NCBI GenBank assembly: GCA_002863125.1 | Contig: PKEB01000025.1 | Span: 48,412 to 112,411 of the forward strand | Origin: Flavobacteriales bacterium | Lineage (GTDB): Bacteria; Bacteroidota; Bacteroidia; Flavobacteriales_D; Sanyastnellaceae | Length of the DNA stretch: 64,000 nucleotides | Reading direction: 5' to 3' | Part shown: piece by piece, positions 1 through 8,632 of the stretch | Layout of the letters: the number at the start of each line of letters is the position of its first letter | Numbering within the stretch: position 1 is the first letter of the stretch | Position numbers and translations under genes: made by a program | Notes under the pieces: model-generated | The model's database searches: none | Seen by the model: the letters and a program-made list of their open reading frames with translations, nothing else | What the model was told of the DNA's origin: nothing

Positions 1-265
1 ACACCCAGCGGCCCTTGCTCTGGCGAATGGCGAGGTTGTTGCCCTTTGAAAAGCCCAAATTCTCTTTGGAATCGATCAAATGCACTTCCGGGAACTGGCG
101 CCTAACCATCGCGCACGAACCGTCCACGGAATTGTTGTCGACCACAAACACCTCCGCTGCATAGCCCGCTTGTTCCAGCACCGCAACACCCGCCCGCACC
201 GAGAGCAGGCACTGGGAAAGAAAGTGTTCAACGTTGTAATTGACAATGATGACCGAAACGTCCAC
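1..265 (-). CDS. Glycosyltransferase family 2, 3'-truncated by window edge
   Basis: The frame runs off the left edge; 88 codons are visible. It opens with GTG at 265 and reads VDVSVIIVNYNVEHF, the first strand of a GT-A fold, then EVFVVDNNSVDGS, the usual nucleotide-sugar-binding segment, then ENLGFSKGNN, common in rhamnosyl-type GT2 enzymes. GTG is chosen because no ATG lies between it and the recR stop codon 9 bp upstream. That spacing suggests cotranscription with recR. A cytoplasmic-face enzyme transferring an activated sugar is expected, but donor, acceptor and any C-terminal membrane segment lie outside the window. Confidence 0.85.
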   Translation of the reverse strand, partial: MDVSVIIVNYNVEHFLSQCLLSVRAGVAVLEQAGYAAEVFVVDNNSVDGSCAMVRRQFPEVHLIDSKENLGFSKGNNLAIRQSKGRWV

Positions 266-274
266 GGCTTGAAG

Positions 275-898
275 TTAGGAGGTATACGGTAAGCGCTGCT
301 TCAAGCTCTGCACCAAGGTCGCTTCATCCGCGTGCTGTAGGTCTTCACCCACCGCCAAGCCGCGGGCGATGGCCGTGACTTCCACCTCGGAATTGGCCAA
401 TTTTCGAAACAAGTAAAACGCCGTGGTCTCGCCTTCCATGGTTGCCGGTAAGGCAAAAATGACCTCGGTGCGCCGGTCAGTATCGGCGCCGTCATGCTGC
501 TCGAGTCGCTGAACGAGCGTATCGATGTTGAGGTCATTGGGGCCGATGCCGTCCATGGGGCTGATCACGCCTCCCAAAACGTGGTATTTGCCGCGGTATT
601 GCCCGGTCGATTCCAACGCCAGCAAATCCCGGATGTCTTCCACAACACAAACCAATGCCTCGTTGCGCGCGGGATCAGCACAAATGGAGCACACTTCGGC
701 TTCCGTTAAGTTGTGGCATTGCCGGCACGCATGGATTCCCTTTTTCATCGCCTGGAAGGCTTCGGCAAAAGCGTCCACCTGCTCGTCCGAACGGTTCAAC
801 AGGTTCAGCACGAGGCGCAGCGCGGTTTTGCGGCCTACACCCGGCAGCGATGCCATTTGGTCAACGGCCGCTTCGATCAACCGCGAAGGAAGTTCCAT
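275..898 (-). CDS. recR: Recombination mediator protein RecR
   Basis: RecR acts with RecO and RecF to load RecA on gapped DNA. The 207-residue length is typical. In order: a helix-hairpin-helix around residues 16-30 (SLPGVGRKTA), a zinc finger with Cys58, Cys61, Cys70 and Cys73 (CRQC and CSIC), then a Toprim domain starting near residue 82 with the acidic pair in VCVVED (Glu87, Asp88). The ATG at 898 lies 4 nt after a consensus -7 box (TAAATTTG on the minus strand), so the mRNA may be leaderless. It diverges from the symporter gene, with only 36 bp between the starts, and is followed 9 bp later by the GT2 gene. Confidence 0.97.
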   Translation of the reverse strand: MELPSRLIEAAVDQMASLPGVGRKTALRLVLNLLNRSDEQVDAFAEAFQAMKKGIHACRQCHNLTEAEVCSICADPARNEALVCVVEDIRDLLALESTGQYRGKYHVLGGVISPMDGIGPNDLNIDTLVQRLEQHDGADTDRRTEVIFALPATMEGETTAFYLFRKLANSEVEVTAIARGLAVGEDLQHADEATLVQSLKQRLPYTS

Positions 899-902
899 GG
901 TG

Positions 903-910
903 CAAATTTA
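903..910 (-). promoter_or_regulatory. -7 box of recR (TAAATTTG)
   Basis: Minus-strand TAAATTTG matches the Bacteroidota primary-sigma -7 consensus TAnnTTTG exactly. It ends 4 nt before the recR ATG. The -33 element was not assigned. Confidence 0.6.
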
Positions 911-922
911 CAGGCGGTTGCT

Positions 923-930
923 CATCTTTG
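923..930 (+). promoter_or_regulatory. Near-consensus -7 box of the symporter gene (CATCTTTG)
   Basis: CATCTTTG differs from TAnnTTTG at one position. Its final G lies 4 nt before the ATG at 935, the same spacing as in recR on the other strand. The two divergent boxes sit back to back within 36 bp. Confidence 0.4.
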
Positions 931-934
931 GGGC

Positions 935-2413
935 ATGACTCCAAAGACGGTTCTCCTGATTTTCTGTGGATATGTTGCGGCACTGCTGCTGGTCGCTCGG
1001 CTGACAGCGAGCCACGGAGCTCAAGACGGCGATGCACATTTCTTTGTCGCCAGCAAAAAGGCCCCCTGGTACGCGGTCGCTTTCGGCATGCTAGGGGCTT
1101 CGTTGAGCGGGGTCACGTTCATCAGCGTCCCGGGCTGGGTGGCCTCGCAAGGGTTCACCTACATGCAGATGGTGCTCGGGTACTTAGTCGGGTACGGTTT
1201 CATCATGGCCGTGCTCATGCCCCTCTACTACTGGATGGGGCTGACCAGCATTTACGGCTACTTCGAAAGCCGCTTCGGCCCGAAAGCCTACCGTACGGGT
1301 GCGGCGTTCTTCATCTTGTCTCGGACCATCGGGGCAGCTTTTCGGCTTTTTCTCGTGGCGCTGGTGCTCAAGCTGTTCATCCTCGAACCGCTCGGGTGGA
1401 GTGCTTTGGACGGCACGGCGTTGGATTGGGGGTATGCCGCGGCGGTGTTGGTCATCCTCGGCGTAATCTGGGCGTACACCCGACAGGGCGGCTTGGGTAC
1501 GATTGTTTGGACCGACACCCTGCAAACAGCTGCCATGCTCGTCGCCGTGGTCTACTCGGCTTATGCCATCACCACAGCCATGGATTGGTCATGGGGGGAC
1601 GCCGTACACCACATCCAATCCAGCCCCATGGGCCAGTGGTGGGTATGGGACGATTGGAAAGCCCCCAATCATTTCATCAAACACTTCACTGCGGGGGCAT
1701 TCGTGGCAACGGCCATGACCGGTATGGATCAGGACATGATGCAGAAAAACCTGGCCTGCAAAAACCTGCAAGAAGCCCGCTGGAACATGGGGAGTTTCTC
1801 CCTCGTGCTGGTTGTGGTGAATGTATTGTTCTTGGGGTTGGGCGTGCTCCTTTACACCTGGGCCGATAGCCAAGCTTTGGCCATCGAGCGCGCCGATAGC
1901 TTGTACCCCACCGTTGCGCTGGGCGGAAGTTTGGGATGGGGCTTGGGGTTGGTGTTCCTCATCGGACTGCTGGCCTCGGCATTCAGCAGCGCCGACAGCG
2001 CCATGACCGCACTGACCACCTCCATTTGTGTGGACCTGCTCGGAACGGAAAAGCAAGCGCCTGCCCAAGCCACAGCGGTGCGCAAGAAGGTCCACCTCGG
2101 TGTCGCATTGGTCCTGTTTGCCGTGATCCTGGCGTTCAGTGCTGTGCAAGATTCGAGTGTGGTGTCGGCGATTTTCACGGCGGCGAACTACACGTACGGC
2201 CCCATTCTTGGGTTATTTGCGTTCGGTTTGGTCACCAAAGGACAGCCCGTTGACCGGTGGATTCCTTGGGTGGCCGTGGCGAGTCCCGTGCTCTGTTACC
2301 TGCTCGAAGCTGGCTTGAACTCCAGCTATGGATTCAGCTTCGGTTTTGCCCTCTTGCCCGTTAATGGGTTACTCACATTTTTGGGGCTCTGGCTGTTGAC
2401 GAAAAAACGGTGA
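935..2413 (+). CDS. Sodium:solute symporter (SSS/SLC5 family)
   Basis: A 492-residue inner-membrane protein with about 13 hydrophobic segments. Family signatures visible are the N-terminal ASKKAPWYAVAFGMLGASLSG region (helix 1-2), TRQGGLGTIVWTDTLQT in the middle, and ASAFSSADSAMTALTTSI, where Ser residues form the Na2 site in SSS transporters. It should couple Na+ entry to uptake of a small organic solute; the substrate cannot be read from sequence. The frame is open further upstream across antisense recR, but ATG 935 is preferred because it begins the first membrane helix (TPKTVLLIFCGYVAALLL) and lies 4 nt after a -7-like box. Confidence 0.9.
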   Translation: MTPKTVLLIFCGYVAALLLVARLTASHGAQDGDAHFFVASKKAPWYAVAFGMLGASLSGVTFISVPGWVASQGFTYMQMVLGYLVGYGFIMAVLMPLYYWMGLTSIYGYFESRFGPKAYRTGAAFFILSRTIGAAFRLFLVALVLKLFILEPLGWSALDGTALDWGYAAAVLVILGVIWAYTRQGGLGTIVWTDTLQTAAMLVAVVYSAYAITTAMDWSWGDAVHHIQSSPMGQWWVWDDWKAPNHFIKHFTAGAFVATAMTGMDQDMMQKNLACKNLQEARWNMGSFSLVLVVVNVLFLGLGVLLYTWADSQALAIERADSLYPTVALGGSLGWGLGLVFLIGLLASAFSSADSAMTALTTSICVDLLGTEKQAPAQATAVRKKVHLGVALVLFAVILAFSAVQDSSVVSAIFTAANYTYGPILGLFAFGLVTKGQPVDRWIPWVAVASPVLCYLLEAGLNSSYGFSFGFALLPVNGLLTFLGLWLLTKKR

Positions 2414-2452
2414 TTTATGGCGCCGTGCTGACAGCCCTGTGAACACGCGCTG

Positions 2453-2460
2453 TATTTTTG
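2453..2460 (+). promoter_or_regulatory. -7 box of the aminotransferase gene (TATTTTTG)
   Basis: Exact match to TAnnTTTG in the 77-bp gap after the symporter, 30 nt before the ATG at 2491. A conventional short leader is expected here. Confidence 0.5.
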
Positions 2461-2490
2461 GGCTTTCCATTTTAGACCCCAGCAATTCCC

Positions 2491-3687
2491 ATGGAACAAC
2501 GCCCCTCTCAACTGCTCAACCGCCTCTCTGAATCCGCGACCATTGCGATGGCCCGAAAGGCCACCGAATTGAAGCAATCCGGTGTTGACGTCATCTCCCT
2601 CTCCCTCGGGGAACCGGATTTTGACACACCTGAGGTGCTCAAACAAGCGGGCATTGAAGCCATCGAGAAGAACATCACGCACTACACGCCGGTTCCGGGG
2701 TTGCAAGATGTGCGTGAAGCCATTTGTGCAAAGTTCAAGCGGGACAACGGGCTCGACTTCGCCCCTTCCCAAATCGTCGTCTCCAATGGCGCCAAACAGA
2801 GCATCACCAACGTGGTTCTTACGCTTGTGGATCCGGGTGAAGAAGTCATTTTGCCCGCCCCGTATTGGGTGAGCTATGCGGACATGGTGGCCTTTGCCGG
2901 CGGTACCTCCAAGGTGTTGCCGACATCCATTGAGAACGACTTCAAAATTCAGCCCGACGAGCTTGAAGCGGCCATCAACGACAAAACCCGGTTGCTGATT
3001 TATTCATCGCCCTGCAATCCTTCGGGCTCCGTTTACACGCGGGAAGAGATTGAGGCCTTGGCGGAAGTGCTGAAGCGCCACCCCCACGTCTACATCATCA
3101 GCGACGAGATTTACGAGCTGATCAACTTCACGGACGGACACTGTTCGATGGGCACCATCGAAGAACTCAAAGACCGAGTTATTACGGTGAACGGGGTTTC
3201 CAAAGGTTTTGCCATGACCGGCTGGCGCCTGGGCTACATCGGAGCGCCGGAATGGATTGCCAAGGCCTGCTCCAAAATTCAAGGCCAAGTCACCTCCGCA
3301 CCTTGCAGCATTGCCCAAGTAGCAGCAGGTGCAGCCGTGTCGGAGGACCCTTCGATTGCCGACGAAATGAAGGCGGCGTTTCTGTCCCGCCGTGATTTGA
3401 TGATCGACGGATTGAGTGCCATTCCTGGACTGAAGGTGAACCGACCCATGGGGGCGTTTTACCTGTTCCCCGATGTCAGCGCCTTGTTCGGCAAGTCGAA
3501 TGGCGATCGCACCATAGCAACCGCAGAGGACTTCGCCATGTACCTACTAGAAGAAGCCCACGTGGCGACGGTTGGCGGGGGTGCGTTTGGAACGCCCGAG
3601 TGCATCCGCCTTTCTTATGCGGCCTCTGAAGCGCAATTGAACGAAGCGCTTGCACGGATTTCAAAGGCCGTTGCAGCACTTCAATAA
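2491..3687 (+). CDS. Class I pyridoxal-phosphate aminotransferase (aspartate/prephenate type)
   Basis: 398 residues, full length for the aspartate aminotransferase I-gamma group of Bacteroidota. Visible are SLGEPDFDTPEVL near the N-terminus, SNGAKQSI for cofactor phosphate binding, PYWVSYADM, SSPCNPSGSVY (the conserved NPxG), DEIYELI, the Schiff-base lysine Lys238 in GVSKGFAMTGWRLGY, and the C-terminal IRLSYA arginine that binds the substrate carboxylate. It probably transfers amino groups between aspartate or aromatic precursors and 2-oxoglutarate in the cytoplasm. Exact substrate range is not readable. hldA begins 23 bp downstream with its own -7 box, so the two may be separately transcribed. 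Confidence 0.93.
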   Translation: MEQRPSQLLNRLSESATIAMARKATELKQSGVDVISLSLGEPDFDTPEVLKQAGIEAIEKNITHYTPVPGLQDVREAICAKFKRDNGLDFAPSQIVVSNGAKQSITNVVLTLVDPGEEVILPAPYWVSYADMVAFAGGTSKVLPTSIENDFKIQPDELEAAINDKTRLLIYSSPCNPSGSVYTREEIEALAEVLKRHPHVYIISDEIYELINFTDGHCSMGTIEELKDRVITVNGVSKGFAMTGWRLGYIGAPEWIAKACSKIQGQVTSAPCSIAQVAAGAAVSEDPSIADEMKAAFLSRRDLMIDGLSAIPGLKVNRPMGAFYLFPDVSALFGKSNGDRTIATAEDFAMYLLEEAHVATVGGGAFGTPECIRLSYAASEAQLNEALARISKAVAALQ

Positions 3688-3698
3688 AGCCCGTTCGC

Positions 3699-3706
3699 TA
3701 CCTTCG
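3699..3706 (+). promoter_or_regulatory. -7 box of the hldA operon (TACCTTCG)
   Basis: TAnnTTCG variant ending 4 nt before the hldA ATG. The same variant recurs before bamD and other genes in the window. Confidence 0.5.
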
Positions 3707-3710
3707 TAAG

Positions 3711-4733
3711 ATGGAAGCGCTCCACGCACTTCAAAATACCCACCGGATATCGGTGCTCGTCATCGGCGACGTTATGCTCGACGCCTACCTCATCGGCCAG
3801 GTCAACCGGATTTCTCCGGAAGCCCCCGTGCCCATTGTCGACGTTCATCAACGGGAAAAGCGTTTGGGAGGAGCCGCCAACGTGGCCAAGAATTTGATTG
3901 CGCTCGGTGCGCAAGTGCAGGTGGCTGCGACGGTTGGTGACGATGCTTCCGGGCAGGAAATCCAACGGTTGTTTCAAACCCAAGGCATCGGAACCGCCGC
4001 GTTGGTCGAAGTGCCCGGTCGTCCCACCACCGTCAAAACGCGCGTCATCAGCAATGGACAGCAGCTCTTGCGGGTGGATGAAGAGCAAGCGAGCGAGTTG
4101 GAAGAGCCGTGGACGGCTGAACTGATTGCCCGGTGCCAGGACGTCATCGACAATGAGCGCATCGACGTTGTCATTTTCGAAGACTACGACAAAGGCACCC
4201 TGATTCCAACGGTCATCGAAACGGTCTCGGTGCTGTGCCGTGAGAAGGGCATCAAAACCACCGTCGACCCCAAGTTTCGAAATTTCGACCGCTACCGGCA
4301 TGTGGACTTGTTCAAGCCCAACTTGAAGGAAATGCGTGAAGGGCTCAGCATGGCCATACACAAAGAATCCGATGCGAGTTTGGCCCAGGCCGTCCAGCGC
4401 ATGCACGAGCGATTGGAGGCGTCCATCTCGTTGGTGACGCTTAGCGAGCGCGGTGTTTGCTTTTACGCCCCTGACCATTCACAAGGTTTTCAGCGCATTC
4501 CTGCCTTTGAACGGGAAATCACAGACGTCAGCGGTGCAGGCGATGCGGTCATTGCTGTAGCCTCCGTGCTGCTCGCCTTGGACGTTCCCGTCTGGCAAAT
4601 CGCGGCGGTCGCTAACCTGGCCGGAGGACTGGTGTGTGAAAAAGTTGGTGTCGTCACCGTTGAGCGCGAACGCCTCCAAGCGGAATGGGAAACCCACGCA
4701 GACGCCATAGCGGCATTGATGAATTCGAAATGA
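3711..4733 (+). CDS. hldA: PfkB-family heptose-7-phosphate kinase (HldA/RfaE1-like)
   Basis: 340 residues, the length of a stand-alone kinase domain of bifunctional HldE; the nucleotidyltransferase half is absent. The N-terminus VLVIGDVMLDAYLIG, the RISPEAPVPIV segment and RLGGAANVAKNL are hallmarks of D-glycero-beta-D-manno-heptose 7-phosphate kinase. The PfkB signature DVSGAGDAVIAV carries the catalytic Asp278. It would phosphorylate C1 of the heptose in ADP-heptose synthesis for LPS. It is the first gene of an operon: its TGA overlaps the trkH ATG by four bases (ATGA). Another sugar-kinase specificity cannot be fully excluded. Confidence 0.85.
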   Translation: MEALHALQNTHRISVLVIGDVMLDAYLIGQVNRISPEAPVPIVDVHQREKRLGGAANVAKNLIALGAQVQVAATVGDDASGQEIQRLFQTQGIGTAALVEVPGRPTTVKTRVISNGQQLLRVDEEQASELEEPWTAELIARCQDVIDNERIDVVIFEDYDKGTLIPTVIETVSVLCREKGIKTTVDPKFRNFDRYRHVDLFKPNLKEMREGLSMAIHKESDASLAQAVQRMHERLEASISLVTLSERGVCFYAPDHSQGFQRIPAFEREITDVSGAGDAVIAVASVLLALDVPVWQIAAVANLAGGLVCEKVGVVTVERERLQAEWETHADAIAALMNSK

Positions 4734-6556
4734 ACTTTCAAGAATTTCGAGAGCGGATCAACGTTGGGCTGTACCAATCCAAAGACCGCGTCTTGGGTGG
4801 ATTGAAAATCCTCAACCTGCTCGTCTCGGCTTCTGCTCTGTTTGTTCTCGCCTTGTACTACGGCTACCCGAACGAATCCGAAACCGCAATCCAACTTTTG
4901 GGCTATGTCAAATTCAGTTTTGGCTTTTACGTCCTGCAGTACATCACCCGCCTACTGTATGATTTCCAGCCGCGTGAATTTTTGCGGCGAACGTGGTTCG
5001 AAGCAGCGGTCATGGTCGTATTGGTCATTGAGGGGGCAAGTGACCTCTTTACGGATGAATTACTTATAAGTCGGTTTATACAATCGGTTGGATTCGATTC
5101 AATATCAGACTTTTACACGATATTCATACAAGGCTACTTCTTCACCATTGTCCTGGCGGAATTGCTGCGTGGTGGGCGGGTATTGCCGCGGATCAGACTG
5201 AACCCTGCGGTCATCTTCATCATGAGTTTTCTGGGGTTAATCACCATTGGAACGGTCCTGCTCGTGCTCCCCGAGATGACGGTCGCGCCAGGCAGCATGG
5301 GATTCCTCGATGCTCTGTTCACATCGACCAGCGCCACCTGCGTCACCGGCTTGATGGTGGTGGATACGGTGACCTTTTTCTCCTTCAAAGGTCAGGTGGT
5401 CATTTTGGCGTTGATCCAGCTGGGGGGCTTGAACCTCATCGCCTTTGGCTCGTTCTTGGTGCTTGCCTCCAAGTTTGGCCTGGGCGTGCGGCAGCACGAT
5501 GTCATCGAAGACTTCGTCAACCGCGATACCTTCAACGCCAGCTCCGGGTTGCTCGGCAAGGTGCTGATGTGGTGCTTGGCGATTGAGTCCGGAGGGGCGC
5601 TCATCATGCACATGACGTGGGGTGAGGCCTTGAATGGTATGGCCTCGGGCCGACAGTGGTTTTATTCCGTGTTCCACTCCGTTTCTGCCTTCAACAACGC
5701 GGGCATTTCCCTTTTCACGGATGGATTGGCGAATGCGGCCATTGACAGCCATTACGCCCTGCATTGGACCGTAACGGTGCTGGTCTTTTTCGGCGCATTG
5801 GGCATGGTGGCCATCTTCGACTTGTTTGATCCGGCTCGCCTGCGGGAGCGGATGAGCCAGCCGTGGAAGCACATCGGCTTTGCGACCAAAATCGCCCTCT
5901 ACTTCTCTTTGGGACTGGTGGCCGTTGGCGCGGCTGCCTTCTGGCTTCTGGAAGCAGACGGCACCCTTACGGGCATGAGCCCATTTGGTCAACTCACCAC
6001 CTCGGTCTTTCAAAGCGCAACACGGACCAGCGGATTCAACACCGTGGACATCGGGGCAGTTGGGGTACCCATGTTGTTCCTGCTCATCATCTTGATGTTC
6101 ATCGGTTCCTCCTCGAGTTCTACCGGAGGTGGTATCAAAACCTCCACGCTGTCCATTGTGATGGCGGATGTATGGAGAACCGTGCGCAACCTCGACCACG
6201 TCCAGCTGTTCAAGCGAACTGTGCCCGAAGTTTTGCGGTCTAGAGCCTACAGCGTGCTGCTCTTCTTTTTGGTCGGAAACACCGTCGCCATCTTCCTGTT
6301 ATCGATAACGGAATCACACATTTTGGAATCGAACGATCGGACCCTACTCGACCTTATTTTTGAAGAAGTGAGTGCCTTTGGAACCGTGGGATTGAGCACC
6401 GGAATCACGGCCATATTGAGCCCCATGGGCAAGGTCATCATCATGCTGAGCATGTTTGTGGGGCGCGTGGGCACCCTCACCGTGGCGTATGCGCTCGGCG
6501 GACGATTGGTTCAAACGCACATCAAATACCCAGAAGGCCACACCATGGTCGGATAA
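4730..6556 (+). CDS. trkH: TrkH/KtrB-family potassium uptake membrane protein
   Basis: 608 residues. The first about 130 residues form extra hydrophobic helices before the conserved core. The four selectivity-filter loops of the Trk/Ktr/HKT fold are visible: TCVTGL near residue 204, FNNAGIS near 321, TRTSGFN near 432 and GTVGLSTG near 551. Each has the glycine that lines the K+ pore. It should conduct K+ (with H+ or Na+) inward and needs a cytoplasmic RCK partner (TrkA/KtrA), which is not in the window. ATG 4730 was chosen over an in-frame ATG at 4685 because it gives the usual four-base overlap with hldA. Confidence 0.92.
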   Translation: MNFQEFRERINVGLYQSKDRVLGGLKILNLLVSASALFVLALYYGYPNESETAIQLLGYVKFSFGFYVLQYITRLLYDFQPREFLRRTWFEAAVMVVLVIEGASDLFTDELLISRFIQSVGFDSISDFYTIFIQGYFFTIVLAELLRGGRVLPRIRLNPAVIFIMSFLGLITIGTVLLVLPEMTVAPGSMGFLDALFTSTSATCVTGLMVVDTVTFFSFKGQVVILALIQLGGLNLIAFGSFLVLASKFGLGVRQHDVIEDFVNRDTFNASSGLLGKVLMWCLAIESGGALIMHMTWGEALNGMASGRQWFYSVFHSVSAFNNAGISLFTDGLANAAIDSHYALHWTVTVLVFFGALGMVAIFDLFDPARLRERMSQPWKHIGFATKIALYFSLGLVAVGAAAFWLLEADGTLTGMSPFGQLTTSVFQSATRTSGFNTVDIGAVGVPMLFLLIILMFIGSSSSSTGGGIKTSTLSIVMADVWRTVRNLDHVQLFKRTVPEVLRSRAYSVLLFFLVGNTVAIFLLSITESHILESNDRTLLDLIFEEVSAFGTVGLSTGITAILSPMGKVIIMLSMFVGRVGTLTVAYALGGRLVQTHIKYPEGHTMVG

Positions 6557-6559
6557 CAC

Positions 6560-7318
6560 ATGGGAACAAAAATCACCCCGTACACCCAGCCTGAGGAGGA
6601 ATCCAAAAAAGCACAAGTGGCGCGCATGTTTGACAACATCGCCCACAGCTACGATTTCCTCAATCATTTCTTTTCCCTGGGCATTGATGTGCTCTGGCGA
6701 AAGAAGGCCATGCGCATGCTGAAGTCGCACTTAAGCGCCCAGCAATCCACGGACGAAGTGCACTTGATGGACATGGCCACTGGCACTGCCGACTTTGCCC
6801 TTGAAGCCATGCGGTCAGGCATTCCAAACCTACGGGTGACGGGGGTTGACATCAGCCCAGGCATGCTGGCCATTGGCCGCAAAAAAGTGGAGCGCAAAGG
6901 CTGGACGGACCGGGTGCAGTTGATTGAAGGCGATAGTGCCGATTTGCCTTTCGAGGACGGGACTTTTGACGCGTACACCGTTGCATTCGGAGTCCGGAAT
7001 TTTGAGAAGTTGGAGGCGGGGCTCACTGAGATGCACCGCACCCTCAAGCCCGGTGGCATGGGCGTCGTGTTGGAGTTTTCGAAGCCTACCGTGTTTCCAC
7101 TCAAGCAGATTTTCCACTTCTACTTCCACACCCTTATGCCAGGGGTTGGCAAGTTGGTGTCGAAAGATGCGGCCGCGTACAGCTATTTGCCCGAAAGCGT
7201 GGAAGCCTTTCCCGAGGGGGATGAATTCATGCAAATCATGCAGAAGTGTGGCTACCGCCAGTGCCAAATGCACCGCTTGACCGGTGGCATCGCGAGCATC
7301 TACACGGGCATCAAATGA
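6560..7318 (+). CDS. menG: Demethylmenaquinone methyltransferase (MenG/UbiE)
   Basis: 252 residues. Early residues KKAQVARMFDNIAHSYDFLNH are the UbiE/COQ5 signature 1. The SAM-binding motif is MDMATGTADFALEA, followed by GVDISPGMLAIGRKK, and LKPGGMGVVLEFSKP is post-motif III. The C-terminus LTGGIASIYTGIK is characteristic. It catalyses the last methylation of menaquinone, the respiratory quinone of Bacteroidota. It starts 3 bp after trkH and overlaps aroA by four bases, so it is translated within the hldA-trkH-menG-aroA operon. Confidence 0.95.
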   Translation: MGTKITPYTQPEEESKKAQVARMFDNIAHSYDFLNHFFSLGIDVLWRKKAMRMLKSHLSAQQSTDEVHLMDMATGTADFALEAMRSGIPNLRVTGVDISPGMLAIGRKKVERKGWTDRVQLIEGDSADLPFEDGTFDAYTVAFGVRNFEKLEAGLTEMHRTLKPGGMGVVLEFSKPTVFPLKQIFHFYFHTLMPGVGKLVSKDAAAYSYLPESVEAFPEGDEFMQIMQKCGYRQCQMHRLTGGIASIYTGIK

Positions 7319-8610
7319 TCATCCGCGTCTCCCCTTCCACCTTGCGTGGTGAAGTCCAGGCCCCGCCTTCCAAATCCGTGATGCAGCGCTTGGTTGCGGG
7401 CGCATTGCTCGCAGATGGCACGTCCACCTTGGACAACATTTCACAGTCCGATGACTGCACGGCTTCGCTGATGTTGGCCTCGCAACTCGGAGCTGAAATC
7501 GAGATTGGCGAACAGCGCGTCTCCATTTCAGGAACAGGCGGCAAGCTCTTGCCCCGAACCGAGGTGCTCACTCCCGGCGAATCCGGTTTGGCCGCGCGGT
7601 TGTTCACGCCCATTGCCGGTTTGGCCCCCACGCCCCTTCGCATGGAAGCCGAAGGCACCCTGGTGGCACGACCGATGGCTGTGTACGAATCGCTCTTTGA
7701 TGCGTTTGGCGGTCAACTTAGCTGCCTCAACGCCGCTTTCCCTGTCGAAATTGCTCGGCCCCTCGTCGGTGGCACGGCGGAATTGGAGGCGCCCATTAGC
7801 TCCCAATACATCACGGGATTGCTGTTCGCGCTCCCGAACTTAGCGCGCGCCTCCGAATTGAAGGTGACGCAACCAACAAGCACCCCCTACCTGGAGATGA
7901 CAATGGAGGTGCTCGAAGACTTTGGCATTGCCATCACCGCCGACGATGCATTCACCAACTTTCACGTGGACGGCGACCAGCAATTCAAGCCCATAAATAC
8001 CGTCGTCGATGGCGATTGGTCCGGTGCGGCGGCCCTAGCTGTTGCGGGGATGCTATGTGCAGATGGCTCCATTGCGATTCACGGATTATCGAATCAATAC
8101 ACACAAGCCGATGAGGCCATTCGAGGCGCCCTCTTGTTCGCAGGCGGAGCCTTATCGGGAATTGATGATGGCATCCAAGTGGCGAAGCGCCCTGTGCGGC
8201 CTTTCACCGTTGATTTGACGGATAGCCCCGACTTATTTCCAGTACTCGCGGCCTTGGCGGCATTCGGCAAAAAGCCTTCCACCCTCAGAGGCATACACCG
8301 GCTGGAGCACAAAGAATCGCATCGCGCTCGTCGCATTGCGGAAGCTTGGGCTGAACTCGGAATTCAGGTTCAACTGGACGAAACCAATGACTGCATGTAC
8401 GTTCATCCCTGGGCGCCCGAGCGACGCTCCGCGAAAGTCCGCATTGATTCCAGCGGGGACCACCGCATGGTGATGGCGCTCAGCATTCTGGGCATGGCAG
8501 GGAATGGAGCTGTGGAAATCTCAAACGCCGAATGCGTAGCCAAGAGCTACCCCGAGTTTTTTGATGACCTGGATACGCTAGGCGCTCAAATTCAACTGGT
8601 GAAGGGCTAG
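7315..8610 (+). CDS. aroA: 3-phosphoshikimate 1-carboxyvinyltransferase (EPSP synthase)
   Basis: 431 residues. Substrate-binding APPSKSVMQRLVAGALL is at the N-terminus. The usual GNAGTAxR loop appears as the variant GESGLAARLF. PISSQYITGLL, LTDSPDLFPVLAAL (catalytic acid region), HRLEHKESHRA and SGDHRMVMAL are also present. The enzyme joins phosphoenolpyruvate to shikimate 3-phosphate in the path to chorismate. ATG 7315 is preferred because it overlaps the menG TGA (ATGA). Chorismate also feeds menaquinone synthesis, so aroA and menG act in linked pathways. It converges on the EI24 gene with 22 bp between stops. Confidence 0.95.
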   Translation: MIIRVSPSTLRGEVQAPPSKSVMQRLVAGALLADGTSTLDNISQSDDCTASLMLASQLGAEIEIGEQRVSISGTGGKLLPRTEVLTPGESGLAARLFTPIAGLAPTPLRMEAEGTLVARPMAVYESLFDAFGGQLSCLNAAFPVEIARPLVGGTAELEAPISSQYITGLLFALPNLARASELKVTQPTSTPYLEMTMEVLEDFGIAITADDAFTNFHVDGDQQFKPINTVVDGDWSGAAALAVAGMLCADGSIAIHGLSNQYTQADEAIRGALLFAGGALSGIDDGIQVAKRPVRPFTVDLTDSPDLFPVLAALAAFGKKPSTLRGIHRLEHKESHRARRIAEAWAELGIQVQLDETNDCMYVHPWAPERRSAKVRIDSSGDHRMVMALSILGMAGNGAVEISNAECVAKSYPEFFDDLDTLGAQIQLVKG

Positions 8611-8632
8611 CTGGGCACTGTATCCATGGTCG